13,960 nucleotides of DNA from Echinostoma caproni (taxonomy: Eukaryota; Platyhelminthes; Trematoda; Plagiorchiida; Echinostomatidae), in contig UZAN01042764.1 in NCBI GenBank assembly GCA_900618425.1, positions 1-13,960 of the forward strand, read 5' to 3'. Positions 1 to 8,440 of this stretch are shown here, piece by piece. Numbering within the stretch: position 1 is the first letter of the stretch; each line of letters starts with the position of its first letter. Under the pieces are notes generated by a model. It saw only the letters and a list, made by a program, of their open reading frames with translations, made no database searches and was not told the DNA's origin. The position numbers and the translations under genes were made by a program.

Positions 1-1310
1 TTTTATTTCCTTATACCATGTGGACGTGAAACATCGGCATTATTAATGCAGGAATGTCTAGTATGCTTGTATTTTTCAACGCCATATAATTCTCAGGCAT
101 CCACGTGTTTTATCTGATAAAATTTCTCCCTCTCCCCAGTCCCGGGTGATGGATTTGTTTGTCACCTAAATTTATTATTATTTGTTTTAATGGTTTTTTT
201 ATAGAGAAACATGCGAAATGATTCACGCGGTAAGACTATACAGAAACCAGCAGCGAATTGCCTCAACTTTTTTTCATCACACCGCTTCCCATGTCTCTCT
301 CGAAATGCTGCCTAATATCACTCTTCCCCGTCTTTATTTCAGATTCCGATACTTAATTCTATTATTTTGTTCACATTATGAAAAGCCTCAACGGGATTCA
401 GAGCCATGCATAGACCCCACTTCGCTAATTGTGCAATTGTGCTGTGTGATAAACAGAAATGTAGAAAGCCGAGTGGCGATGCTGGGGTTCAAAGCCACAA
501 TCTACGAATGTTATGATGGTAATCATCACCGCTTGACCACTACTGTCCATAACTAAACTAACCACTTATGTATTTGCATTTAAAGTGTAGTCTCTCCGTC
601 TCCTCAACCGTTCAGCAATCTATGGTCGTTTGCCGACTGACCGGCAGCTAGTGGATTGCTGGTTCTGGCTCGAAAAAACGAACGCGAAATTTTACACTTT
701 TTCCTAGTTGCCTGAACAGCCTCACACAGCTCATTCAACACGTAAGTCACCGAGCAGTCAAGTGGTTCCAAACTTAAATGGAAGAATGTCTCACTGAACC
801 TTACCGAAGCTCTAAAGCCCTCAGTTCACTGTCGTATGCTAACCACTTCGGTAGTGATCGGAAGTCGTCCTCTGGGTTCCCTCTCTCTCTCTCTCCAAAT
901 GTTTATGCAGACATTTAGGCTCATCTGGTCAATACCCCGGAGATCCTAAATCGAGAATAATCTCTGCAATCCGAGATGAATGAACAAACAACAATATGAG
1001 CATCATAAATCGCACACCCAGTCAAAGCAGGTCACTAACCCCTGGTAACTCGTCTTTTGAATTTCAGTTCCTCGTGAGGCAATTTTCCCTTTGTGCAAAT
1101 TGTTATTCGACCGATAACATATATATTTATATATGCATGATTATGGATCACTGGAAACCAGTTCGTTCTCCATTTTATGTTTACCGTTCATAGTTGTTTG
1201 AGCAAATTACATTCAACGTTAATGGCGGGTGCCTAACTGATTCAACGTCAGTCATATAATTGACGACTTTACAGTGAATTTCGTCGTGAATGGAACAAAA
1301 GGGGGACAAA
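1..1310. other. Mostly unassigned AT-rich DNA
   Basis: Apart from the possible exon at 343-518 and a short (CT)n run near 883-896, I see no gene, tRNA or recognisable repeat here. Open frames are short and rich in residues typical of random AT-rich translation. An 8-bp inverted repeat, TACCGAAG at 802-809 and CTTCGGTA at 846-853, could form a weak stem. The stretch fits intron or intergenic DNA. Confidence 0.5.
343..518 (+). CDS. Possible internal coding exon, product unknown
   Basis: An open frame runs through 218-556. Inside it lies a block bounded by splice-like signals: a pyrimidine-rich acceptor (CCCCGTCTTTATTTCAG, ending at 342) and a donor-like GTAATC at 519-524. The block is 176 nt, and its first base is the third position of a codon in the open frame. 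The translated middle part (EKPQRDSEPCIDP, then VESRVAMLGFKATIYECYD) has a mixed, protein-like composition. The residues upstream of the acceptor do not. I recognise no domain. A second acceptor/donor pair at 205-229 would give a 25-nt exon, but it cannot be joined in phase. It may equally be a chance open frame. Confidence 0.25.
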
Positions 1311-1347
1311 CTGAAGAGCTGGGAAGCACTAAGTAGTTGGTTTTACC
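1311..1347 (-). repeat. Short SINE-tail fragment
   Basis: The plus strand reads CTGAAGAGCTGGGAAGCAC at 1311-1329, differing by one base from 4273-4291. On the minus strand this is GTGCTTCCCAGCTCTTCAG, preceded by a degraded form of the GGTCGAAAC segment found in the other copies. Only the tail is present, with no A or B box nearby, so this is a truncated, diverged copy of the repeat described at 4271-4420 and 8319-8440. Confidence 0.6.
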
Positions 1348-1401
1348 AAATTTAGAACCTATTCTGAAGATTTACGCATACGCCAATTTTGCCACCGAAT
1401 A

Positions 1402-1403
<2 letters not shown>

Positions 1404-1452
<49 letters not shown>
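1404..1452. repeat. (AT)n microsatellite ending in an N
   Basis: About 24 uninterrupted AT dinucleotides are followed at once by a single N at 1453. The open frame translated as poly-(Tyr-Ile) across it is an artefact. The N probably marks an unresolved base or collapsed length. Confidence 0.95.
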
Positions 1453-1453
1453 N

Positions 1454-2341
1454 AGTTGTAAAATGTCTATTGTAACCTTTCGATCCGAACTGGGACTCGA
1501 TGTCAAACGTATATATATAGGGCGATTATTACGAATTTGGATATAAAAAACACATGGACAAAGGGAATAGCATAATCAGCACAATCCAGAGAAGCTCAAC
1601 CTCACCAAATGTGTTATTGTACAACTGAAGAAATATCCCGGTGATAAATAGTAGTTAAAATCCACACAGTTTCACTTTCCGCCAATGTAGCCTGTTGACA
1701 AGTGAGTTGGTTTTTTGTGTTAGCCGCTTTGTAAACTCAAAGTTGGCTACTGGAGGGCGGTTTCGACAGTGCCCACCGACAAGGAGGCGTTCCGGAAGGT
1801 CGCCGGCATTTTCTAGAAGAAGTGTGCTGATGTTTCTGAGCGCCATCACCAATCCGCGTTCCTTTGATTTCACTCATTTGAGTTTTCCCGTCAACTTTTT
1901 TTCTAAGATTTGGATAGTAGACACTTTTNCTTTTTATTTACACATAAATGCAAGAAGCTGTTACTTTACCCGATCCAGAAGTAATCATACTGTGTGGTGG
2001 GTAAGCATCTTTTGTCGCGGAGTGCTGGTCCAATTCAACGGAATAAAAATCCTTGTTGAAAACTCAGGGTCCTATTGGTTCAGTAGTCGGAGAGGCGACG
2101 GGGGACGTTGAGAAAAGGTGGTCGGTTCTGTTCCAATCAATGTTGGAACGCGGATCTGCGAAACGCGCGACGTGTAAATAACCCGACAGAGTTTCGTACT
2201 ACTAGGCTTTACTCGAACGAAAATAATGTCTACAACTTGCCTGGAAAAGATACTGAAATAATAGTTAAGTGGCGAGATAGACAAATAAGTTGTACATACT
2301 TGTGCCATTTATGAGCGGCTATGGATACCTAAAACCAAATG
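1454..2341. other. Unassigned; both strands open at 1655-2111
   Basis: There is no identifiable gene. Between about 1655 and 2111 the plus strand is open for about 138 codons and the minus strand for 72 codons over the left half. The local composition is GC-richer than its surroundings. Opposed open frames of this kind are common in repeat-derived DNA, and I suspect a dispersed repeat, but I see no diagnostic motif. A single N lies at 1929. Confidence 0.35.
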
Positions 2342-2354
2342 NNNNAACCAAATG
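2333..2354. other. Assembly gap (4 N) with duplicated flanks
   Basis: Four N at 2342-2345 are flanked on both sides by the same nine bases, AACCAAATG (2333-2341 and 2346-2354). This is what a scaffolder leaves when two contig ends actually overlap but are padded with N. The true sequence probably has one copy and no gap. Confidence 0.75.
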
Positions 2355-2649
2355 TTTACACATTGATGTCATATTTTATGCATATCATCGTTCTGGGTGT
2401 TCTTTGTTCGTGAGGTAAGAGGAAACTACTGAAAAGGTGAACGCCACTTCCTTAGAATGCAGCCATCAGACAAATGGCATCTGACGGACGAGACTAATCC
2501 CGCGCGGTGCGTTTACACATGTGTGCGTGCGTGCGTGCTTGAGTGAATACAAACCACGTTCGTTTGGGTCGGTGTTGTGTGGCGGCACAATAGGACAAAG
2601 TGATAAGCTCCAGTTCTAAGAACTGACGCACCGGTGACCCCTTCCCCCT

Positions 2650-2676
2650 CCACACACACACACACACACACACACA
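2650..2676. repeat. (CA)n microsatellite
   Basis: About 13 CA dinucleotides follow a CCCCCTC run. A (TGCG)n-like stretch, TGTGCGTGCGTGCGTGC, lies at about 2520-2537, so this neighbourhood carries two short alternating purine-pyrimidine tracts. Confidence 0.95.
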
Positions 2677-2800
2677 AACGCACTGTCTTTAATCCAGGTC
2701 AATGACCGAGTAGTTTTGTGCACACACATCAAACGTCCTCGTCGACTCTTGCATGATTAGTGGTGTGCTTTTTTCACCTATTCGGTGCTGCCATTTCAGT

Positions 2801-3028
2801 CGAAAATACACGCTGATCGTCACACCGAAAAAGAAAACACTTGGCGATAAAACAGGAGAAGTACATTCACAGACTATACACCAAAACTCGAACAGAAAAC
2901 ATTGGCCATGTACTCACTGTTTGTTAGAATACATGCCATATACGGGACAGCACAGTGCACGCAAAGATAAGTACGCGATAGAATCTAACGGAATATGGAA
3001 TGTGCAGAATAATGAGAACAGCATGAAG
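2801..3028 (+). CDS. Weak candidate exon, product unknown
   Basis: An open frame at 2753-3052 contains a 228-nt block. It is preceded by an acceptor-like CTGCCATTTCAG ending at 2800 and followed by a donor-like GTACAT starting at 3029. The translation is hydrophilic (for example ARKDKYAIESNGIWNVQNN) and unlike the Phe/Leu/Ser-rich random frames around it. No domain is recognisable and no neighbouring exon can be joined with confidence. Chance is a real possibility. Confidence 0.18.
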
Positions 3029-3335
3029 GTACATCACCCGACAAAGATATGAACGGTTTTCAAGATCTCTATGGATGAACTTTGCACTGGATGATATACT
3101 TGTATTGACCAAGTGCGTGCAATTTCTTGATTTTCATCACGCATCACGTATTACGTATCACTCTCAAGGCTTCCTTTCTCCAGCCTCATTCGCGGGATTG
3201 CCCCACATCAGACGCAACATGTCTTTGCTTCTATTAGCCACAGGTCATTAAAATGTACAATTTCGTGATTTTGACGATCGTTGCTGGTGCATCAGTTGTA
3301 AAATAACTAAGTCATTGTAGAAAACACAAATAGAA

Positions 3336-3345
3336 TTTATTTATT
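3336..3345 (-). promoter_or_regulatory. Poly(A) signal of the minus-strand gene
   Basis: On the minus strand, AATAAATAAA (two overlapping AATAAA hexamers) starts 17 bases after the stop codon of the terminal exon at 3363-3643. It is followed by a TG/T-rich stretch (TTTGTGTTTTCT), as expected for the downstream element. This spacing supports a real 3' end with a very short 3' UTR. Confidence 0.6.
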
Positions 3346-3362
3346 AAAATTACTCACAGACT

Positions 3363-3643
3363 TCATACAGGTATTGTAGGTTCATCTCGTCCAAGTTTTA
3401 TTTGTTCTTCTTCATTTTTGAGCACGAGAGGTAGTCGCTTTAGCATGGAGTCCACCAAATTGCCTACCAGACAGAATTTGCCAGTTTCCTCTAATACACT
3501 CCAACCATAACCATTGACTACCAATGTAAAGGCAGCTGACTTATCCATATTTCTGATACAGGGAAAGTTTTCGATTAAATCAAAATCACAGCTGCTGCGT
3601 GGTAATTGAATGAATTTGACATGAAACTTGACCCCACCAGAGA
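3363..3643 (-). CDS. Terminal exon of an unidentified gene
   Basis: This is the most gene-like piece of the window. Reading the minus strand from 3643, a strong acceptor (TTTTTTCACATTTATGCAG, occupying 3644 upward) opens a frame of about 93 codons. It runs through SGGVKFHVKFIQLP, then MDKSAAFTLVVNGYGWSVL, an acidic and basic C-terminus (KNEEEQIKLGRDEP), and a TGA at 3363. An AATAAATAAA poly(A) signal follows closely. The exon starts with two bases that complete a codon, so it needs an upstream exon ending in phase 1. The composition is that of a folded soluble protein, without signal peptide or membrane segment. I do not recognise the family. The ATG at 3546-3548 is internal and should not be taken as the start. 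Confidence 0.55.
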
Positions 3644-3700
3644 CTGCATAAATGTGAAAAAATAATATTTGATTAGGTCTAACGGTTTTCTACTACAAAC

Positions 3701-3853
3701 CTCAAGGGAGAAGATATGCCAACCTTGATCTGTGAAAAATATGACTTCCGCAAATGTATTTGAAGAGTAGCAGTTACCGAAAACCTCCCTTATCGGTGCA
3801 AAACATTTTGCTATATCTAGATCGGTGTGTTCAGGAAACCAATAACAAAGCAC
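3701..3853 (-). CDS. Probable penultimate exon of the same gene
   Basis: The minus-strand frame carries CFAPIREVFGNCYSSNTF, then FFTDQGWHIFSLE, and is protein-like. It stops being so at CTTGAG/GTTTGTAG (3701/3700), a plausible donor 57 nt before the acceptor at 3644. A stop codon (TAA) lies directly upstream of the GTG at 3851-3853, so an acceptor near 3853 (TACTAAG) or further inside, such as ATCTAG at about 3820, must open the exon. The difficulty is phase: this donor leaves a complete codon, but the next exon needs one leftover base. Donors that keep phase are A/GTAGAA at 3692 and G/GTAACT at 3776, the latter with a better consensus but cutting out coding-like residues. An indel or a decaying gene would also explain it. 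Confidence 0.4.
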
Positions 3854-4270
3854 TTAGTATTTAATTCCGTCCTAACTTGTCTGTCAGGATGAATCGCTAT
3901 GCTACTTTGCTTAGAATATCTTTGAAATCTGAGCCGTAACTTCTAAACTACTACAAATTTTATCGCAACACTCAAGGTCGCTCGAATTCAAACGATGATA
4001 GAAAAGAACTAAAAACATAGAAGTGGGAGATAAAATCAGGAATAAATACACTTGACCCATAACCATCAATGCACAAGTATGATATTGGTAACTGAAATGT
4101 ATTTCCAAAATGAAATTGCTGTTGCACGAGTTTCATCAACACTTGTTTGCTACGTAGTAAGTAGCCCGATCAAATCAAATTTGAGGAAGCATGACTGATA
4201 GCTTACATCTTTCGACTTCGGAAATCGAGAAATATGGTCAATTTGTCGCTTGCAGAACAAAGGAGTTGTG
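3854..4270. other. Unresolved stretch upstream of the minus-strand exons
   Basis: On the minus strand a 65-codon frame (3911-4108) is hydrophobic in its middle (LFLILSPTSMFLVLF). Another frame over the same bases begins after a fair acceptor, GGAAATACATTTCAG, at about 4091-4105. Neither has a clear donor or a phase that joins to 3701-3853. It may contain an earlier exon of that gene or only intron. Confidence 0.3.
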
Positions 4271-4420
4271 GACTGAAAAGCTGGGAAGCACCGAACAGCT
4301 GTTTCGACCTTGTTAGGTCAACAGTATAAATTCATCGATCCCTGTGATGAGGTTCTCAATGATCAAGGGAGCAGTATCCATGTGTTCTATCTCAGAAGTC
4401 CTGGTTGGGTTCGATCCTCG
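4271..4420 (-). repeat. SINE copy with eroded hammerhead-like core and conserved tail
   Basis: On the minus strand, 4322-4271 reads a stem of GACCT/AGGTC around the loop AACA, then GAAAC, then the tail GTGCTTCCCAGCTTTTCAG. The tail is shared with 8401-8440 and 1311-1329. Before the stem the bases are CTGTT, so the hammerhead box CUGAnGA is broken. AACAGCTGTT at 4294-4303 is a perfect 10-bp palindrome where helix III would be. A B-box-like GGTTCGATCC lies at 4408-4417 on the plus strand. Its reverse, GGATCGAACC, also fits the loose Pol III B consensus, and that is the orientation of the tail. The 4323-4407 interval has no counterpart in the other copies here. Confidence 0.65.
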
Positions 4421-4627
4421 GGTTTATACAGTCCTTTCGAACTGTTCAGTTGATGCTAACATTCGTCTGTTTTTTCTGTATACGTCAAAAGTAACCATAA
4501 AACCTTTGAACTAATTGTTTCGCGGGAGGAGGGCGTAGTGCGGTTGGAACTGTGTGAATGATATAAAAGACCAAAGCACAGTTCCCAAAGTTGTTGGAGT
4601 TTAAGATAAGCTCATATTAGTATGTAA

Positions 4628-5095
4628 CTATGTCAATTTGCCACCTACTTTTAGATTACACATGAAATTATGAGAGAATGGAAACAACTTGACACATTGT
4701 TGTATCATCTGTATGCGATAAAACACGAGCAGAATAGCTGGGTAAATGGGTAAATGACATGCAAGCAGACAAGGGATACCACGAGTGCGTAATCCAGATG
4801 TATTGGTCAAACAAAGAAGTTTTTCTCAAAGTGGTACCTTTTTCACGTTCTATGAAACAATCAGATAATCAGGTAAACATTTATTTGAGACAACTAAAAG
4901 AATAAACTTTGCTCCAATGGTTGTTTGTAAGACTGAAGTCCTACGTCGAAATTGTGAAAAGTTCAGTAGCCTCGGTAGGATCGGAACCAATGCATGGATG
5001 CCGCCTACGCTTTTGTACAGCGCACGCTCCATCAGCTGATCTACGAGGAAAATAACACCGCCCTCAAAACAAAGTGCACAGGTAAACACAACCAA
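4628..5095 (-). other. Open minus-strand frames, unidentified
   Basis: Two minus-strand stretches stay open: 4850-5095 (81 codons, including SVGGIHALVPILPRLLNFSQ and QTTIGAKFILLVV) and a frame without ATG at about 4663-4870 (REKGTTLRKTSLFDQYIWI, then SARVLSHTDDTTMCQ). They overlap at about 4850-4870 in different frames. The plus strand is also open over much of 4885-5036, which points to repeat-derived sequence rather than an exon. A faint likeness of QTTIGAKFILLV to longin-type TRAPP subunits is too weak to name anything. They lie between the Penelope relic and the minus-strand exons. Confidence 0.25.
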
Positions 5096-5109
5096 ACAAT
5101 TATATCATA

Positions 5110-6110
5110 TAGATTTCACAGAGTCACTCTCAGGATCTGGTAATGAGCGCGAAAGGTGAAACGACAATCCTTAAGGTGAACCGTTTCCGATGCCAGAGCA
5201 ACTTGAAGTGGCATTTGTAGATTATTGTCCACATTTGTGTCCATTATATATAACACATCACCAAAATATCATTTATATAGGGTGTACTGTCTGATATAGG
5301 GCTCCAGCTGATCATTCTCTAGTTTGGCCATAATGGTGTCAGCAAATAATGGTCTCAAAGTTAACCCCATTGCAATCCCATCCTTTTGGCGATATAAAGC
5401 ACCATTGAATTGAAACTGGACGTTGTGCGTGCACACGAATAACAATTGTTTCAATTCATCCAATACAATACCCACTTCGATACTGTTCCTTTGAATAAAT
5501 CCACATGTGATTGATAGTTTCACTAATCGGCACATTTGTGAATAAAGAAGTAGCGTCAAATAATATCATCTGTTTGCCTTCCAGTTTGAGGTCCTTCATA
5601 AGATGAAAAGTTTCTCATAGATTGTGCTTGCAAATTGTGAGTCTCACTGGTTCCAGTACGCTTGCTAACCATTTCGCAACGGCGTGATACGGGGAGTTGC
5701 ACATATCTAAAACGGGTCTCATAGGGATACCTTCTTTGTGTACTTCTGGAAGTCTATACAATCTAGTAATTGTTGGTCGTATTCTCTCTAACGTTTGTGC
5801 GTCGATTGTTTCTTCTTGCTTCAGACACCGTAATTTCGTGGAAATCAATTTTTTTCTATCTGAATCGTCTTATCCCTTTCATTCAGAGTCTTTGTAAACT
5901 TGGACGGGTCATTTAATATCGCCTTCATCTTATCTATGTAATCAGACCTTTTCACGATTACAAAACCTGCACCATTATCTGGCCTTGAGAATGTCGATTC
6001 TCTTTCGGCTTGCAACTCTCTGAGACGCTTCAGGTGTTCCAAAGTTAGCAGTCCCTTTATTGATGAGACAATCGGTGCTGTTACAACACATTCATATGTA
6101 ACTAGTGCAC
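5110..6110 (-). pseudogene. Penelope-like element reverse transcriptase relic
   Basis: Read on the minus strand, three frames together follow the Penelope-like RT. About 6060-5850 gives LLTLEHLKRLRELQ, SRPDNGAGFVIVKRSDYIDK and ILNDPSKFTK. 5850-5615 gives RLYRLPEVHKEGIPMRPVLD and NSPYHAVAKWLASVLEPVR. After a TGA, 5614-5500 continues in the same frame with FDATSLFTNVP (motif A, 5528-5560). 5510-5269 gives FQFNGALYRQKDGIAMG, then LRPLFADTIMAKLE (motif B region). The catalytic box YxDD is YFGD at 5257-5268, directly preceded by a stop. At least two frameshifts are visible, one in an A7 run (5849-5855 as T7 on plus) and one near 5495-5510. No GIY-YIG endonuclease is visible downstream, and the 5' end is not resolved. 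The element cannot make its protein. The family call is secure; exact ends are not. Confidence 0.88.
5257..5268 (-). other. Mutated YxDD box of the Penelope RT
   Basis: The minus-strand codons TAT TTT GGT GAT read Y-F-G-D where reverse transcriptases have Y-x-D-D. The first catalytic aspartate has become glycine (GAT to GGT, one transition), and the codon just before the box (5269-5271) is TGA. Each change alone would abolish activity, so this copy is old or was released from selection. Confidence 0.8.
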
Positions 6111-6225
6111 CATTTGTTGAACATAAAACTGAGAGGATGTAGATGTTGATAAGTTTATTGAATCCGCAGCCCAGCGACCATGAAAAGACTGAGGTGGGTG
6201 GGGGTAGATCCAAGAAAAAACTCAC

Positions 6226-8140
6226 AGTGAAAACACGAACAATGACTAGCAGAGTTGAATTTCCTCTGTTTATGACTACACGTGCAGTGACAGTTGTGAT
6301 TGAAATGGTGAATTATCCTTGATTTGGAAATGGCTCACCAATGAATACACATTAGCCGTTTCAACGCAGAAGTGACCATCATAGAACAAACCTTAGATTG
6401 TATTGGACTAGTACTGCAGCATTCGATTACAAACTATGTAAGGACATTTATGACATCCAAAAAAATCAACTAGAATTGAAGTCCTCGGATGGGAAATCTA
6501 GTCAGAACTGAGGAAATATCAGGTAGTTCGTGGTTGAGTACCGCCCCTTGACGTCCTGCACATAGTACATATAATAAAAGTAAGGAATTCACAAATGGTT
6601 TTATAAATATACACTCACTGGTAGTGAACTAAAAATGAAAACGAGGCTTTACTGGAGCACAAAACACGCACAAATCCACTTGGTCTCCCAAGCTGTGCTC
6701 CGAGCTCTCATAGTATACCAATATAGACTTGGACGACTCGTTTTCGTGAACGTTATTCAGTCGATATTCAGTTTATATTCGTGAACTGTAAACACAAATG
6801 TCAGTTGACCTACAATTATATACCTCGAGAATAAGGCATTCAGTATCCGCCTCACTTTGGTTCAGAATGAATGTGTAAGATCAAGAAGCGGTTGGGCAGA
6901 TAATCGATATGCCGGAATCTGAGAAGTTGTATATTTGCATGTTGAAAGAAATCGAGTCGAACAAAGATTTTCAAGTGGATAGAAAAGAAAAGAGAAATCG
7001 ATATATGTCTCTTGGTTGGTGGTCAGTTTTTTGTGTGAAACGGAAGACCACAATAAAAGCTACTTCGGTGCTTGCTGAGCAATTGCTTTTCAACCTCATC
7101 CTCCATAAACAGGAATTTCCCTTTCCAGTTTATAAAGTACACCTCAACGCGTATTGAAATTTCGTACGATGAATGCACCGCGATCAGTTATAATTCTTTG
7201 GATGGAAGAATACTATCAAAAGACGCTCCTCGAGTGGGTGATGTATCAGTCTCAATGACATGGAACAAGGAGGGGTAACATCACTTGGAGCGAAAAAGCA
7301 GTGTTCTGGTTACCGATGATTGATGAAAACATGCATGTCTTGGAAGGCAAAGGAACAGGGTAGGGGTGCACAAACGGAAGGAGTGCACCGAGATTGTATT
7401 GCGACGGGGTCCTGGTTCAGTGTGAAAAACTATTTGGTCTGATTCACAGACATAACTAAGACTGCTCTGAACTACCTAGATAAATCGAAGCTGCTGCTGC
7501 TGTTGAAACAGCGACCGACCAGGACAAAAACACTCCGGCTCACCGAGGTCAAGGTTTGCAGTTCTACAAATAGTATCATGCCGTTCGCTGTGCATCAAGA
7601 TCTGCCAGGACACCACATTCGAATCTCATGAAACACCTATGAGATCATCGTAGAACCAAACAATATGATGACTGAAAACCCGGTGGAACTAAGGAAAGTG
7701 TTTGCGAGTTGTTGCTAACAACTTGATCGCGGGTACATTTCAAGTTCCGTCGAAAGTGTCACATAAAGTGGGTGCTTTTACAGCTGGCCAAGATGTTTAA
7801 CTAGATACTAATATAATTACTATTGCATGAGCCTTTTCTGTGTTAGCAACAAACTGATGAGGTGTCTCGAGACATTTATTTGGCTTTGTTTTACGGGCGA
7901 ACATGGTCATCGGGTGGTATATTTGTGTTTGATTTGTCCCGGTGAAGGGGAAATCTCGTTGTTTCACTTGTAGTGCGTGAAGCCGGTAACTCTGAGTGAT
8001 TCATGTGTGCAGTGTCAGCCATTCAATAACTGTGTAATTCGGCCCCAAGTTCCATAAGATGGCGAAGGAGAACCAGATGTCCAGGATGAAGAAGACGTGA
8101 AAATTTTATAGGGGGCATTCGTCGTATGTGGAGAAAATGA
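6226..8140. other. No supported gene; intron-like or intergenic
   Basis: I see no RNA gene or recognisable element. The longest plus-strand open frame, at 6909-7157, starts hydrophilic (KDFQVDRKEKRNRYMSLG) and ends without a donor, so I do not call it. A short (CTG)n run lies at about 7491-7502. CTGATGA at 7854-7860 is followed by the palindrome GTCTCGAGAC (7864-7873) but by no GAAA, so it is not a hammerhead core. Confidence 0.45.
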
Positions 8141-8149
8141 GGCGTAAAC

Positions 8150-8182
8150 CGAAAAGTTAGGAAGCCGTTTCGAGCTAGTTGA
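8150..8182 (-). repeat. Deleted SINE-tail fragment
   Basis: The minus strand reads CTGACTCAACTAGCTCGAAAC, then GGCTTCCTAACTTTTCGG. The CGAAAC and CTTCCYAnCTTTTYnG parts match the tail at 8401-8440, with about ten bases lost between them. It lies about 140 bases from the plus-strand SINE copy and in the opposite orientation, so the two tails face outward from the 8183-8318 interval. Confidence 0.5.
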
Positions 8183-8318
8183 GTCAGATTGTGAAAGTTA
8201 CCGACCGAGTCACAACCCCGGAGGCTAGTGCTGAAATGAAAGAGGCGCGATACCCTCAACAAGCTCGTAAGATGGGTTGTGCTATATCATATAAATGGAA
8301 AATGAAAAACGGTCTAAT

Positions 8319-8440
8319 CCGCCTCCCGGTAATCGAGTGGGTAGCATGCTTGCGTTCTGCCGCGAGGTCCCGGGTTCGATCCCAAGTTGATGAAATCCAA
8401 CCGGGTCGAAATAGCCCTACGGTGCTTCCTACCTTTTTAG
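8319..8440 (+). repeat. tRNA-derived SINE with hammerhead-like core and Pol III terminator
   Basis: A box-like TAATCGAGTGGG at 8330-8341 and a near-perfect B box GGTTCGATCCC at 8373-8383 are spaced as in a tRNA gene. Four bases after the B box comes TTGATGA (8387-8393), one base from the hammerhead box CUGAUGA. It is followed by a short stem ATCC/GGGT with loop AACC (8395-8406, one G-T pair) and then GAAA (8408-8411). The tail CGGTGCTTCCTACCTTTTTAG ends in a T5 run at 8434-8438 that would stop RNA polymerase III. This copy is therefore promoter, ribozyme-like core and terminator in about 120 bp. Cleavage is unlikely: C3 is U, the base pair closing stem II is A-C, and helix III is only AGC/GCT. 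Similar order (B box, hammerhead, GTGCTTCC tail) is known from schistosome SINE-like repeats. Confidence 0.75.
8434..8438 (+). terminator. Pol III T-run terminator of the SINE
   Basis: Five T residues at the 3' end of the SINE tail, about 50 bp after the B box, match the simple termination signal of RNA polymerase III. Confidence 0.5.

Noticed and set aside
205..229. 25-nt micro-exon between a T-rich acceptor and GTAAGA donor
   Set aside because: Both splice signals look good and flukes have micro-exon genes, but no reading frame joins it to the open block at 343-518 without a stop.
1337..1546. Protein with a Tyr-Ile repeat
   Set aside because: The repeat is the translated (AT)n microsatellite and contains an N.
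5697..5897. Plus-strand ORF of 66 codons
   Set aside because: It is antisense to the Penelope RT segment with RLPEVHKEGIPMRPVLD.
7854..7873. CTGATGA followed by a palindrome, as a hammerhead
   Set aside because: No GAAA follows the stem, so the second catalytic strand is missing.
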